64,000 nt of DNA from positions 372,001-436,000 of the forward strand of contig NZ_JABWGN010000008.1 of assembly GCF_013363975.1 (NCBI RefSeq), in the 5' to 3' direction. Shown here in pieces: positions 40,699 through 48,439 of this stretch. The notes under the pieces are model-generated. The model saw only the letters and a program-made list of their open reading frames with translations. It was not told where the DNA came from and did not search any database. Origin of the DNA: Nonomuraea montanisoli. GTDB taxonomy: Bacteria; Actinomycetota; Actinomycetes; Streptosporangiales; Streptosporangiaceae. Made by a program: the position numbers and the translations under genes. Positions within the stretch are counted from its first letter, which is position 1. Every line of letters starts with the position of its first letter.

Positions 40699-41408
40699 CC
40701 ACACTCCTCTGGCAGCCCGCCCAGGCCGCCCTGCCCGTCGTCGGACGGGACGAGGCGTTCCCCGTCCGCCGCGTCTACTGCGTCGGGCGCAACTACCTCG
40801 ACCACATCCGCGAGATGCGCGAGGGCGACGAGCGCGACGACCCCTTCTTCTTCCAGAAGCCCGCCGACGCCGTCGTGCCCGACGGCGCGGCCGTCCCCTA
40901 CCCGCCGCAGACCGGCGACCTGCAGTTCGAGGGGGAGCTGGTCGTCGCCATCGGTACGGCCGGCTCCGGCATCCCCCCGCAGGACGCCCTCGCGCACGTC
41001 TTCGGGTTCGCCGCCGGCATCGACCTGACCCGCCGGGACCTGCAGCGGCACTGCCGCGAGATGGCCCGCCCCTGGGAGGCCGGCAAGTCGTTCGACCACT
41101 CCGCGCCCTGCGGGCCCATCCTGCCCGCCGAGGAGGCCGCCTGGACTCTCTCCGGCGAGCTGCGGCTGAGCGTCAACGGCGACCTGAAGCAGCACACCGA
41201 CCTGAAACTGATGATCTGGGACGTCCCCGAGATCATCAGCCACCTGTCGCATTCGTATCGGCTGATGCCCGGCGATCTCATCTACACCGGAACGCCCGCG
41301 GGCGTCGCCCCCGTACGGCCGGGCGACCGGATCGACGTCGAGATCACCGGGCTGCCCGCCCTCACCGTGACCATCACCGAAGGAGACACCACGCATGCGT
41401 CCCAGTGA
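40695..41408 (+). CDS. fumarylacetoacetate hydrolase (FAH)-family protein
   Basis: A 237-residue FAH-fold hydrolase/isomerase. Key elements are VYCVGRNYLDHIREM, the metal-binding FEGELVVAIG pair of glutamates, IDLTRRDLQ (aspartate ligand) and the late IYTGTPAGVAPV loop. These enzymes cleave C-C bonds of dicarbonyl acids such as fumarylpyruvate or hydrate them. Coupled on both sides (ATGA upstream, 14-base overlap downstream), it probably acts late in ring degradation. Confidence 0.93.
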   Translation: MTTLLWQPAQAALPVVGRDEAFPVRRVYCVGRNYLDHIREMREGDERDDPFFFQKPADAVVPDGAAVPYPPQTGDLQFEGELVVAIGTAGSGIPPQDALAHVFGFAAGIDLTRRDLQRHCREMARPWEAGKSFDHSAPCGPILPAEEAAWTLSGELRLSVNGDLKQHTDLKLMIWDVPEIISHLSHSYRLMPGDLIYTGTPAGVAPVRPGDRIDVEITGLPALTVTITEGDTTHASQ

Positions 41409-42285
41409 ACGGCTCGACTACGACCCCATCGAGGGCCGCCCCGCGCTGACCCTGCCCGGCGGCAAGCGGATGGCGGTGTGGGTCATCGTCAACGTCGAGA
41501 CCTGGTCCGACACCGAGCCCATGCCGCGCACCGTGCTCACGCCGCCGGCGGGCGGCATCCCCGCTCCGGACGTGCCCAACTGGGCCTGGCACGAGTACGG
41601 CAACCGCGTCGGCTTCTGGCGCATGCTCCAGGTCCTGGACCGCCACGGCATCCCCGCCGCGCTCGCCGTCAACGGCCAGGCCGTCGAGCACTACCCGCAG
41701 ATCACCCGGGCCGCCCTCGAACGCGGCTGGGAGTTCGTCGGCCACGGGTTCACCCAGAGGAACATGCAGAAGGTCGAGGACGAGCGGGCCGACATCAGCG
41801 CCACCACCCGCGCCATCGAGGCGGCCACCGGCCGGCGGCCCCGCGGCTGGCTCGGCCCCGGCCTCACCGAGACCTGGGAGACGCCGGACATCCTCGTCGA
41901 GGAGGGGTACGAGTACGTCTGCGACTGGGTCCTCGACGACCAGCCCGTCGAACTGGCCACCCGGACCACGCCCATCGTGAACATCCCGTACACGCAGGAG
42001 TGCAACGACGTGGCGATGATGCTGATCCAGCACCACCCGGCGCGGGAGTACTTCCAGCGGGCGGCCGACCAGTTCGACCAGCTCCACCTGGACTCCGCCG
42101 GGTCGGCGCGGGTGATGGCGCTGGTCGTGCACCCGTACATCATGGGGGCGCCGCACCGCCTCAAGTACTTCGACCAGGCCCTGGCGCACATCCGGGCCCA
42201 CCGCGACGTGGAGTTCTGGACCGGCGGGCAGATCCTCGACTGGTACCGCCACGCCAGGGCGGCCACCCTCGTGCCGAGTCCGTGA
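41395..42285 (+). CDS. polysaccharide deacetylase-family protein, PuuE allantoinase-like
   Basis: A 296-residue NodB-fold protein. The N-terminal RLDYDPIEGRPALTLPGGKR and VIVNVETW, then WEFVGHGFTQRNMQ, ETWETPDILVEEGYEYVCDW and VMALVVHPYIMG match the cofactor-poor PuuE group, which hydrolyses allantoin or related cyclic ureides rather than chitin. The usual Asp-Asp metal start of true deacetylases is replaced by VNVET. It overlaps the FAH gene by 14 bases and ends the structural part of the operon. A ring-opening amide hydrolase is the best guess. Confidence 0.87.
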   Translation: MRPSERLDYDPIEGRPALTLPGGKRMAVWVIVNVETWSDTEPMPRTVLTPPAGGIPAPDVPNWAWHEYGNRVGFWRMLQVLDRHGIPAALAVNGQAVEHYPQITRAALERGWEFVGHGFTQRNMQKVEDERADISATTRAIEAATGRRPRGWLGPGLTETWETPDILVEEGYEYVCDWVLDDQPVELATRTTPIVNIPYTQECNDVAMMLIQHHPAREYFQRAADQFDQLHLDSAGSARVMALVVHPYIMGAPHRLKYFDQALAHIRAHRDVEFWTGGQILDWYRHARAATLVPSP

Positions 42286-42302
42286 TTCCATGATCGAGGC
42301 TC

Positions 42303-42320
42303 TTGCATGCAACGTATACT
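42303..42320 (+). promoter_or_regulatory. GntR operator and -10 element before the gntR gene
   Basis: TTGCATGCAA (42303-42312) is identical to the palindrome at 37175-37184 and is followed by CGTATAC. TATACT (42315-42320) is a good -10 and the gene's ATG follows six bases later, so the transcript should be leaderless. This suggests autoregulation. Confidence 0.85.
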
Positions 42321-42326
42321 GACGGT

Positions 42327-42989
42327 ATGGCGAGCACTCCCGACCTCCAGCCCGGCAGCGCCCAAGCGGTGTACGCGGCCCTGCGCCGCCGCTTCTCCGA
42401 CGGCGCCTACGCGCCCGGCCAGCGGCTCACCGAGATGGCCCTGGCCGCCGACCTGGGAGTCAGCCGGACGCCGGTCCGCGAGGCCATCGGCCGGCTGCTG
42501 ACCGACGGGCTGGTCGTCCCGGCCGCCCGGGGCGTCGCCGTCGCGGCGCTCAGCCCGATCGAGGCGGAGCACCTGTTCGTGCTGCGCGCCGACCTGGAGG
42601 CCCTGGCGGCGGAACTCGCCGCCAGGCGGCAGGCCCAGGGCCACCTCGCCCCGGCCGAGGTCGACGCGCTCGACCGCGCCGTGGACGAGGTGGAGGTCGC
42701 GGTTCGGGCGCACGACCCGCGGGCCTCCGCGCAGGCCAACCTGGCCCTGCACCGCGCCATCGGCGCCGCCGCGGGCAACACGTTCCTGGAGGAGACCCTG
42801 CACCGCGTGTGGGACAGGATCGCGGTGACGACCGTCGCCAACCTGGACGACCCCCACTGGGCCGGCGCGATCACCGAGCAGCACCAGGCCATCGTCCGCG
42901 CGATCCGGGCCGGCGACGCGGAGGCGGCGCGGCGCGCCGCGAAGGCCCACATCGAGGCCGCCGGGCGCGCCTACAAACCGCTCACCTGA
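42327..42989 (+). CDS. GntR-family regulator (FCD type) of the amidohydrolase operon
   Basis: A 220-residue GntR/FCD regulator. The winged helix contains LTEMALAADLGVSRTPVREA and IGRLLTDGLVV. The FCD domain has VLRADLEALAAELAA, NLALHRAIGAAAGNTF and EQHQAIVRAI with metal-binding Asp/His residues. The ATG at 42327 is placed six bases after a TATACT -10. Its operator motif recurs at the head of the operon, so it most likely represses the whole set and responds to the substrate or an intermediate. Confidence 0.93.
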   Translation: MASTPDLQPGSAQAVYAALRRRFSDGAYAPGQRLTEMALAADLGVSRTPVREAIGRLLTDGLVVPAARGVAVAALSPIEAEHLFVLRADLEALAAELAARRQAQGHLAPAEVDALDRAVDEVEVAVRAHDPRASAQANLALHRAIGAAAGNTFLEETLHRVWDRIAVTTVANLDDPHWAGAITEQHQAIVRAIRAGDAEAARRAAKAHIEAAGRAYKPLT

Positions 42990-42997
42990 CCTGACGC

Positions 42998-44590
42998 TCA
43001 GAGGGTGGTGCGGAGCTCGCGCTTGAGGACCTTGCCGCTGGCGTTCTTCGGCAGGGCCTCGACGAACGTCACCCGCTTGGGGGTCTTGAACGGCGCCAGC
43101 CGCTCGCGCAGGAACGCGATCAGCTCCTCGGCCGTCAGCGCGGCCCCCTCGCGCAGCACCACCGCGGCCGTCACCGCCTCGATCCACCTCTCGTCCGGCA
43201 TCCCGAACACCGCGGCCTCGGCCACCGCCGGATGCCCGTAGATGGCCTCCTCGACCTCGCGGCTGGCCACGTTCTCGCCCCCCGACTTGATCATGTCCTT
43301 CTTGCGGTCGACCACCGTGAGGTAGCCGTCGGCGTCCATGATCCCGAGGTCGCCGCTGTGGAACCAGCCGCCGCGGAAGACCTCGGCGGTCCTGTCCGGG
43401 TCGTTCCAGTAGCCGAGCATGGCGTGCGGGCTGCGGTGCACGATCTCGCCCACCACCCCGGGCGGCACCGGCCGGTCCTCCTCGTCCACGACGCGCGTCT
43501 CCACGTTGAGCGCCGGCCGGCCGGCCGAGCCGAGGCGGGTGAGCTGCTCGTCCGGGCCGAGGATCGTGGCCACCGGCGCCATCTCGGTCTGGCCGTAGAA
43601 GTTGAACAGCCGCACCTCCGGCAGCCGCGCGGCGATCTCCTTCAGCACCTCCACCGGCATGATGGACGCCCCGTAGTAGCCCTTGCGCAGCGACGACAGG
43701 TCACGCCGGTCGAAGTCGGGGTGGCGCAGCAGCGCGATCCACACGGTCGGCGGGCAGAACAGCTTGGTGGCCCGCTCCGCCTCGATCGCGGCCAGGACGG
43801 CGGCCGGGTCGGGACCGGGCAGGACGATGTTCGTGGCGCCCAGGTAGACGCCGGGCGTGAGGAAGCAGTGGAGCTGCGCGCAGTGGTAGAGGGGCAGCGC
43901 GTGCACCTCGACGTCGTCGTGGCGCATCTCGCCGTCCACCACGCAGGTGACGTACTGGGCGATCAGGCTCCGGCCGGACAGGGCCGCGCCCTTGGGCCGC
44001 GACTCGGTGCCGCTGGTGTACATGAGCTGCACCGGGTCGTCGTCGGCGATGTCCACGTCCGGCTCGGAGTCGTCGCCGTGCGCCGCCCACGCGTCGAACG
44101 GCTCCCAGCCCTCGCCGTCGGCCGGCTCCCAGCCCTCGCCGTCGGCCGGCTCCCAGCCCTCGCCGTCGGCCGGCTTCCGGCCCTCGCCGGCGGCGCCGAT
44201 GACGCCGCGGACCGCGACCCGCCCGGTGACGGCCACCCGCGCCACCGGCAGCAGCGCCTCCTCCACGAGGATGCCCGTCGCCCCTGAGTGCTCCAGGATG
44301 TAGCCCACCTCGGCGGCGCCCAGCATGAAGTTGACCGGCACAGAGATCGCCCCGAGGCGGGCCAGCGCGAAGTAGGCCACCACGAACGCGTGGTTGTTGT
44401 GGCTGAACACCGCGAACCGGTCACCCTTGCCCACGCCGCGGGCGGCGAGGGCGTTGGCGGTGCGGTTGACCACCCGGTCGAGGTCGGCGTAGCTCTGCCT
44501 CAGCTCGCCGTACACGATCGCGGTCTTGGCGGGGTGCCGCGCGGCCGTGCGGCGCAGGAGGTCTCCGATGGCATGCCGGCGAGTGGTCAT
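42998..44590 (-). CDS. acyl-CoA synthetase (AMP-forming) with an in-frame tandem repeat
   Basis: A 530-residue ANL-superfamily ligase. It has the P-loop MYTSGTESRPKG, FYGQTE, the hinge GWFHSGDLGIMDADGYL with VVDRKKD, and the catalytic lysine in KNASGKVLKREL. It activates a carboxylic acid, probably a fatty or aromatic acid, to its CoA ester. Between the N-terminal subdomain and the P-loop (residues about 140-163) are three exact copies of an eight-residue DGEGWEPA unit plus a partial copy, absent from normal family members. The gene converges with gntR. Confidence 0.93.
   Translation of the reverse strand: MTTRRHAIGDLLRRTAARHPAKTAIVYGELRQSYADLDRVVNRTANALAARGVGKGDRFAVFSHNNHAFVVAYFALARLGAISVPVNFMLGAAEVGYILEHSGATGILVEEALLPVARVAVTGRVAVRGVIGAAGEGRKPADGEGWEPADGEGWEPADGEGWEPFDAWAAHGDDSEPDVDIADDDPVQLMYTSGTESRPKGAALSGRSLIAQYVTCVVDGEMRHDDVEVHALPLYHCAQLHCFLTPGVYLGATNIVLPGPDPAAVLAAIEAERATKLFCPPTVWIALLRHPDFDRRDLSSLRKGYYGASIMPVEVLKEIAARLPEVRLFNFYGQTEMAPVATILGPDEQLTRLGSAGRPALNVETRVVDEEDRPVPPGVVGEIVHRSPHAMLGYWNDPDRTAEVFRGGWFHSGDLGIMDADGYLTVVDRKKDMIKSGGENVASREVEEAIYGHPAVAEAAVFGMPDERWIEAVTAAVVLREGAALTAEELIAFLRERLAPFKTPKRVTFVEALPKNASGKVLKRELRTTL
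44100..44171. repeat. three perfect 24-bp repeats inside the acyl-CoA ligase gene
   Basis: Units 44100-44123, 44124-44147 and 44148-44171 are identical (GGCTCCCAGCCCTCGCCGTC, then GGCC), and a diverged fourth follows. The period is a multiple of three, so copy number can change without breaking the gene. Confidence 0.95.
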
Positions 44591-44667
44591 CCGCGCACAT
44601 CCTCACATGGGGCCAGAACGGTGTTCGGTGATCCTAGCCCGCGGGGGGCCGCCGGACCACGGCCGTC

Positions 44668-45222
44668 TCACAGGCGGCGCGCCTCGCCCGGGGCGGGGCG
44701 CCGGGAGTACGGCCGCGGCGCCTCCCGCAGATCCTTGACGAGGATGTGGCACACGTCGGCCATCGCCTCCACCCGCCCGTCGGGCCGGAACACCTCGCGC
44801 GTGGTCGGCACCGGCGGGTACGGCCAGTCGCGGTAGCCGCGCCGCCGGTACAGCGCGCGGGCGCGATGGTTGTCCAGGTCCACCCCGAGCGCCACCCGCG
44901 CGTGTCCCAGCTCGCTCAGCCGCCGCTCGGCCACGTCCATCAGCCGGCTCCCGATCCGCCGCCCGCGGTGCTGCGGCGCCACCCGCAGATGGACGATCAG
45001 CGGCACTCCCGGCAGCCGGTCGCGGACCTCGGGCTCCTCGGCCGGCGCCAGCCACAGGTACACGTGCCCGACCGGGCTGAAGGCCCGCCAGGCGACCAGG
45101 AGCACGCCGTGCCCGGCTCGCTGCCGGGCGAGGTGGGTGACGAAGTACGGCTCCTCCCCGAGGGCGCCCGCGAGCATGGGAAGATCCTTCTCCACGGCCG
45201 CCCGAATCCGGACATAGCGCAT
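44668..45222 (-). CDS. GNAT-family N-acetyltransferase
   Basis: A 184-residue acetyltransferase. Acetyl-CoA is bound by VAPQHRGRRIGSRLMDVAER (motif A, R/QxxGxG/A type). The N-terminal VRIRAAVEKDLPMLAGALGE and late DLDNHRARALYRRRGY are typical of GNAT enzymes acting on small amines or protein N termini. The acceptor is unknown. The ATG is at 45222. A TTGACA-like element lies about 20 bases upstream, but no matching -10 is clear. Confidence 0.9.
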   Translation of the reverse strand: MRYVRIRAAVEKDLPMLAGALGEEPYFVTHLARQRAGHGVLLVAWRAFSPVGHVYLWLAPAEEPEVRDRLPGVPLIVHLRVAPQHRGRRIGSRLMDVAERRLSELGHARVALGVDLDNHRARALYRRRGYRDWPYPPVPTTREVFRPDGRVEAMADVCHILVKDLREAPRPYSRRPAPGEARRL

Positions 45223-45281
45223 ATGTTTACGATCGACGTGTCAATCGGTTCATAACAAGCGCGTAACGGCAATCTGTCAGG

Positions 45282-46562
45282 TCACGCCGAAGACGACCGA
45301 TCACGCTTGGCAGATCTGGGCGGGTTCAGGCGCAGGGTGGTGAACGGCCGGTGGCCCGGGGCCGCCAGCGCGCGCAGCGCGTCGTCCACCGTTCGCGCGG
45401 CCGGCAGGAGGGTGGCGAAGTCGCCCCAGGACTTCCGGTCGGCCCGCCAGGCGTCGAGGTAGGCCAGGCACAGGTCCGGCGTGATGATCGCCAGGCGGCC
45501 CAGCGACGCCTTCAGCGCCTCCTCCATGCGCCGCCTCTCCGCCGGCTCCACGGACGCGTCGGGGAGGCGCCGCAGGACGCCCGTGATGAACCGGCGCCTG
45601 CGGACCAGGAAGTCCTCCCAGTGCCCGTGGTGCGCGTCGTCGATCGTGCGGCCCTCGTCCAGCAGCCAGAACAACCCCTCGGCCAGCACGTCGCCCAGCT
45701 CCTCGGTGCGCGCCCGGTCGGGGGTGCGGAAGGGGTCGTACGGCGCCTGCCGCACGGTGCCGGTCACGGCCAGCGGGCGCAGCCCGTCCCCTTCGAGCAG
45801 GTAGAACCAGTCCTCGTTGTAGATGTCCGGGAAGAACGCGACGTCGCGCGCGGTCTCCACGGCCAGCGCCCCGCCGCCGACGAAGGACTCCTGGGCGCCG
45901 CCCACGGCCCGGTAGGCGTGGCAGACGACCGAGTTGTCCGGGAAACCGGCGATCGACAGGCCGACGGCGCTGAACCGGTCGAGCAGCCCGGCCGCGCGGC
46001 GCAGGTCGCCGGGCTCGCCGACCTCGATGTCGTCGTCGAGGAAGACGACGCGCTCCCAGGAGAGCATCCGCGCCAGCGTCAGCGCGAGGTTGCGCTTGGC
46101 CGCGGTGTCGGTCTTGCGGCGGAAGCGGGGCGGCAGGATCGTCGAGGTCTCGAAGCGGGGCAGCCGCAGCGCCGCGCTGCCCGCGAAGTCGACGGCGACC
46201 ACCTCGGCCCCCAGCTCGCCGAGGGGGCGCAGATGCGCGGTCCCGGTGTACGGGCCGCTGCAGAGCACGAGGAGCGGGCACCCGAGCTCCCTCGCCAGGG
46301 CCGCGGCGTGGCCCAGCCGCAGACGGTGTCGCACCGTCGGCACGACGATGGCGTCGATCCGGCCCTCCCCGGTCGCGGCGCCGGGCGCCAGGAGCAGGTG
46401 CCGGTGGGATCCGTGATGGTCCCCCGAGCGCAGGCCCGGCGCGGAGGACGACCGCGCGGGCCCGCCGTCCCCGCCGGCGGGCGGCGGGGAGGCGGCAAGG
46501 GTGTGGTTCAAACGTTCACGCGTCCTAGAGAGACAGCAACCATGAGGGACAGGGTGAGACAC
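45282..46562 (-). CDS. glycosyltransferase-like protein (GT-A fold, DDD motif)
   Basis: Up to 426 residues. The region from DAIVVPTVRHRLRLGHAAAL to VVFLDDDIEVGEPGDL resembles a GT-A glycosyltransferase, where LDDDI would hold the nucleotide-sugar metal. Later FVGGGALAVETARDVAFFPD, IYNEDWFYLLEGDGL and the helical C terminus fit the same fold. The start is uncertain: GTG at 46562 gives a low-complexity first 60 residues, and a later start is possible. It lies 34 bases after the XRE regulator and could be in its unit. Acceptor unknown. Confidence 0.78.
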   Translation of the reverse strand: MSHPVPHGCCLSRTRERLNHTLAASPPPAGGDGGPARSSSAPGLRSGDHHGSHRHLLLAPGAATGEGRIDAIVVPTVRHRLRLGHAAALARELGCPLLVLCSGPYTGTAHLRPLGELGAEVVAVDFAGSAALRLPRFETSTILPPRFRRKTDTAAKRNLALTLARMLSWERVVFLDDDIEVGEPGDLRRAAGLLDRFSAVGLSIAGFPDNSVVCHAYRAVGGAQESFVGGGALAVETARDVAFFPDIYNEDWFYLLEGDGLRPLAVTGTVRQAPYDPFRTPDRARTEELGDVLAEGLFWLLDEGRTIDDAHHGHWEDFLVRRRRFITGVLRRLPDASVEPAERRRMEEALKASLGRLAIITPDLCLAYLDAWRADRKSWGDFATLLPAARTVDDALRALAAPGHRPFTTLRLNPPRSAKRDRSSSA

Positions 46563-46596
46563 GGCCCTCGACGTGCGCGCCGCCGGCGTGCGGGCG

Positions 46597-47631
46597 TCAT
46601 TCAGGCCATTCGAACACTCTCGATTCCTTCTGCGTCCAGTCGGGCGTCAGTGCCAGCCCCTTGACGATCGAGACCCGGCTCAGGACGCCGAACGACGCCT
46701 CGCCGGCGAAGCGCTCACGCAGGAAGGCGGAGTTGCGGTCGCGGAAGCGGGTGTCGGTCAGCGCCCGGACGGCGCCGAGCGTGCCCCGCCCGTACATGCC
46801 GTTGCAGATCGTCAGGGTGCGCTTGCGGTTCAGCGGGTTGGGGCCGCGGTAGAACAGGGCCACGTCCTCGTACAGCACCCCGCCGTCGAGCCGCGGGCAG
46901 TGCCGCTCGCCCCCGGCCAGGAAGTACGGCGGCGCTCCGCTCTCCCAGTCGGTGACCTGCTCGACCGGAAGGTCGAGGCGCTTGAGCACGTCGGTGGTGA
47001 TCTCGTTCCAGTCGATGCCGCCGAGCAGCACCAGGTGCGCGGTCAGGTCGTCGGGCTCCAGGTCCGGCGGCGTGCGGCGGCGCACCTCGCTGCCCGGGTT
47101 GAAGGCGCGGATGTGGCCGTGCAGCTCGAACAGCGCGTCGAGGTCGGCGTAGGTGTAGAGCTCGATGTAGTCGGGGTCGTCGGGCTCGACGTACGGCATG
47201 CGGGCCAGCATCGTGGGCGGCAGCCGTGCGCAGACCAGGGTGATCTGGTTGCCGTCGCCGAAGTCCCACAGGTTGGCGGCGGGCCGCTCCGGAGCGCGGG
47301 CCGTGTCGCCGACCGCCGCCGCGCGCAGGTCCAGCAGCTCACGCCGCAGCTCCTCGCGGGCGTGGTGCTCTTCGGCGGTCAGCTCGTCCAGGGCCAGCGG
47401 CCGCAGATCGCCGTCGCGCAGGGACCGCTCGGTGCAGAAGAGCGTGGCGTAGGCGTCGAGCCGGGCGGGCCTGGGCGTCTTGGGGTCCTTGGCCGACTCG
47501 AAGGAGGAGATGAGCGGGGCGCTCACGCCGAGGGCCCGCGCCAGCCGCTCCTGGCTGATCCTGGAGTGCGGCCAGCGCTGCGTGCGCAGCGCGCGCAGGC
47601 GCCGCGCCAGGGCCTGACCGGAACCCTCCAT
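46597..47631 (-). CDS. XRE-family regulator with a large C-terminal domain
   Basis: 344 residues. The N-terminal helix-turn-helix reads ISQERLARALGVSAPLISSF. The long C-terminal part contains LWDFGDGNQITLVCARLPP, DYIELYTYADLDALFELHGH and HLVLLGGIDWNEITTDVLKR, a pattern common in actinobacterial XRE proteins whose second domain may bind nucleotides or act as an enzyme-like sensor. The ATG is at 47631. Its leader holds a CTGAAGTTCAG palindrome and a CTGAAGAT-ACTGAA motif. The motif recurs upstream of the divergent small membrane gene, so it may regulate both. Confidence 0.85.
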   Translation of the reverse strand: MEGSGQALARRLRALRTQRWPHSRISQERLARALGVSAPLISSFESAKDPKTPRPARLDAYATLFCTERSLRDGDLRPLALDELTAEEHHAREELRRELLDLRAAAVGDTARAPERPAANLWDFGDGNQITLVCARLPPTMLARMPYVEPDDPDYIELYTYADLDALFELHGHIRAFNPGSEVRRRTPPDLEPDDLTAHLVLLGGIDWNEITTDVLKRLDLPVEQVTDWESGAPPYFLAGGERHCPRLDGGVLYEDVALFYRGPNPLNRKRTLTICNGMYGRGTLGAVRALTDTRFRDRNSAFLRERFAGEASFGVLSRVSIVKGLALTPDWTQKESRVFEWPE

Positions 47632-47647
47632 GGTGCCACCCCCAAAT

Positions 47648-47667
47648 CTGAAGTTCAGTATCTTCAG
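47648..47667 (-). promoter_or_regulatory. candidate autoregulatory site of the XRE gene
   Basis: CTGAAGTTCAG (47648-47658) is an 11-bp palindrome. On the minus strand the overlapping CTGAAGATACTGAA (47654-47667) has two CTGAA half-sites. It lies 17 bases before the XRE start. Confidence 0.6.
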
Positions 47668-47836
47668 TAAACCTCTACCCAACGCTGAATGCGAGAGTGA
47701 ATGCCCTGGTCGGCGGCGCGGGGTCGCCGTTCTCTCCCGTATGGGCCGTGATCTGCGGCTCAACCCCGGCTCGTGAGGGTGGTTAGAGCGTAGGGGGAGG
47801 GGGCATCCCCTTGTCAGGAAAAGGCCGTGAAAGCCG

Positions 47837-47852
47837 CTGAAGATTAACTGAA
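47837..47852 (+). promoter_or_regulatory. second copy of the CTGAAGAT-ACTGAA motif, with -10 element
   Basis: CTGAAGATTAACTGAA (47837-47852) matches the XRE leader motif except for two extra central bases. TATACC (47855-47860) just behind it is a plausible -10 for plus-strand transcription. Between 47668 and 47836 I see no other element. Confidence 0.55.
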
Positions 47853-48022
47853 ACTATACCAGCGAGGCCGCCATGAGGATCAGAGATCCGCCGGATCCGC
47901 GCGAAGGGCGCGGGCTGAGCACTCACCAGAAGGGCAGGCACCCCCGGGTCGGCGCAATCGATCACCAGGAGTGCCCGCACTCGTCCAGGCCCCCATCGGC
48001 GCGTCACACCTCAGGAACCTCG

Positions 48023-48310
48023 ATGTCTGCAACCTTAACCCTCCACGCCATCCTGGCAACGGCCGTGAGCGGTCACTCCGGGCCGGAGGCCACCATGGCC
48101 AGCCCCGAGGGGGTCACCGCCGCGCGCGGCGTCCTCTACCTGCTCGCGGCCGTGTCCTTCTGGATCATGATCATGGTGATCCGTCAGGCGTCCCGGGTCG
48201 TGTCCACCCTGCTGCGCGTGCTGCTCGTGCTGATCGCGCTCACCGCGTTCGGCGCGCTGGCCGCGATGGCGATCATCGCGCAGGTCGCGCTCGCCGTCGG
48301 CCCCCTCTGA
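48023..48310 (+). CDS. small membrane protein, function unknown
   Basis: 95 residues with two clear membrane helices, about GVLYLLAAVSFWIMIMVI and LLVLIALTAFGALAAMAIIA, and a short extracytoplasmic start. I place the ATG at 48023. An in-frame ATG at 47873, just behind the -10 element, would add 50 mostly basic and proline-rich residues that look non-coding. The possible leader of about 160 bases is therefore unexplained. It is divergent from the XRE gene and is a candidate target of that regulator. A hairpin follows its stop. Confidence 0.65.
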   Translation: MSATLTLHAILATAVSGHSGPEATMASPEGVTAARGVLYLLAAVSFWIMIMVIRQASRVVSTLLRVLLVLIALTAFGALAAMAIIAQVALAVGPL

Positions 48311-48329
48311 CGGCGGGCCGGGCGCGAGA

Positions 48330-48360
48330 AAGGCGCCCGCCGCCGCGCGGCAGGCGCCTT
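48330..48360 (+). terminator. terminator hairpin after the small membrane gene
   Basis: AAGGCGCC (48330-48337) pairs with GGCGCCTT (48353-48360), and the GC-rich interior CCGC/GCGG can pair as well. It lies 20 bases past the stop. Confidence 0.8.
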
Positions 48361-48361
48361 C

Positions 48362-48434
48362 CCTCACGGGTCAGAACCTCACGGGTCCGACCTCACGGGT
48401 CAGAAACTCACGGCTCGGACCACACGGGTCACAC
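48362..48434. repeat. five degenerate 14-16-bp tandem repeats (CCTCACGGGTC)
   Basis: Five variants of CCTCACGGGTCAGAA follow directly behind the hairpin and end six bases before the stop of the convergent metallopeptidase gene. The unit length varies between 14 and 16 bases. Confidence 0.8.
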
Positions 48435-48439
48435 CGGCG

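Noticed and set aside
45239..45244. TTGACA before the GNAT gene as a promoter
   Set aside because: No -10 at a normal distance; the closest TATG-like element gives a 15-base spacing and lies in the start region.
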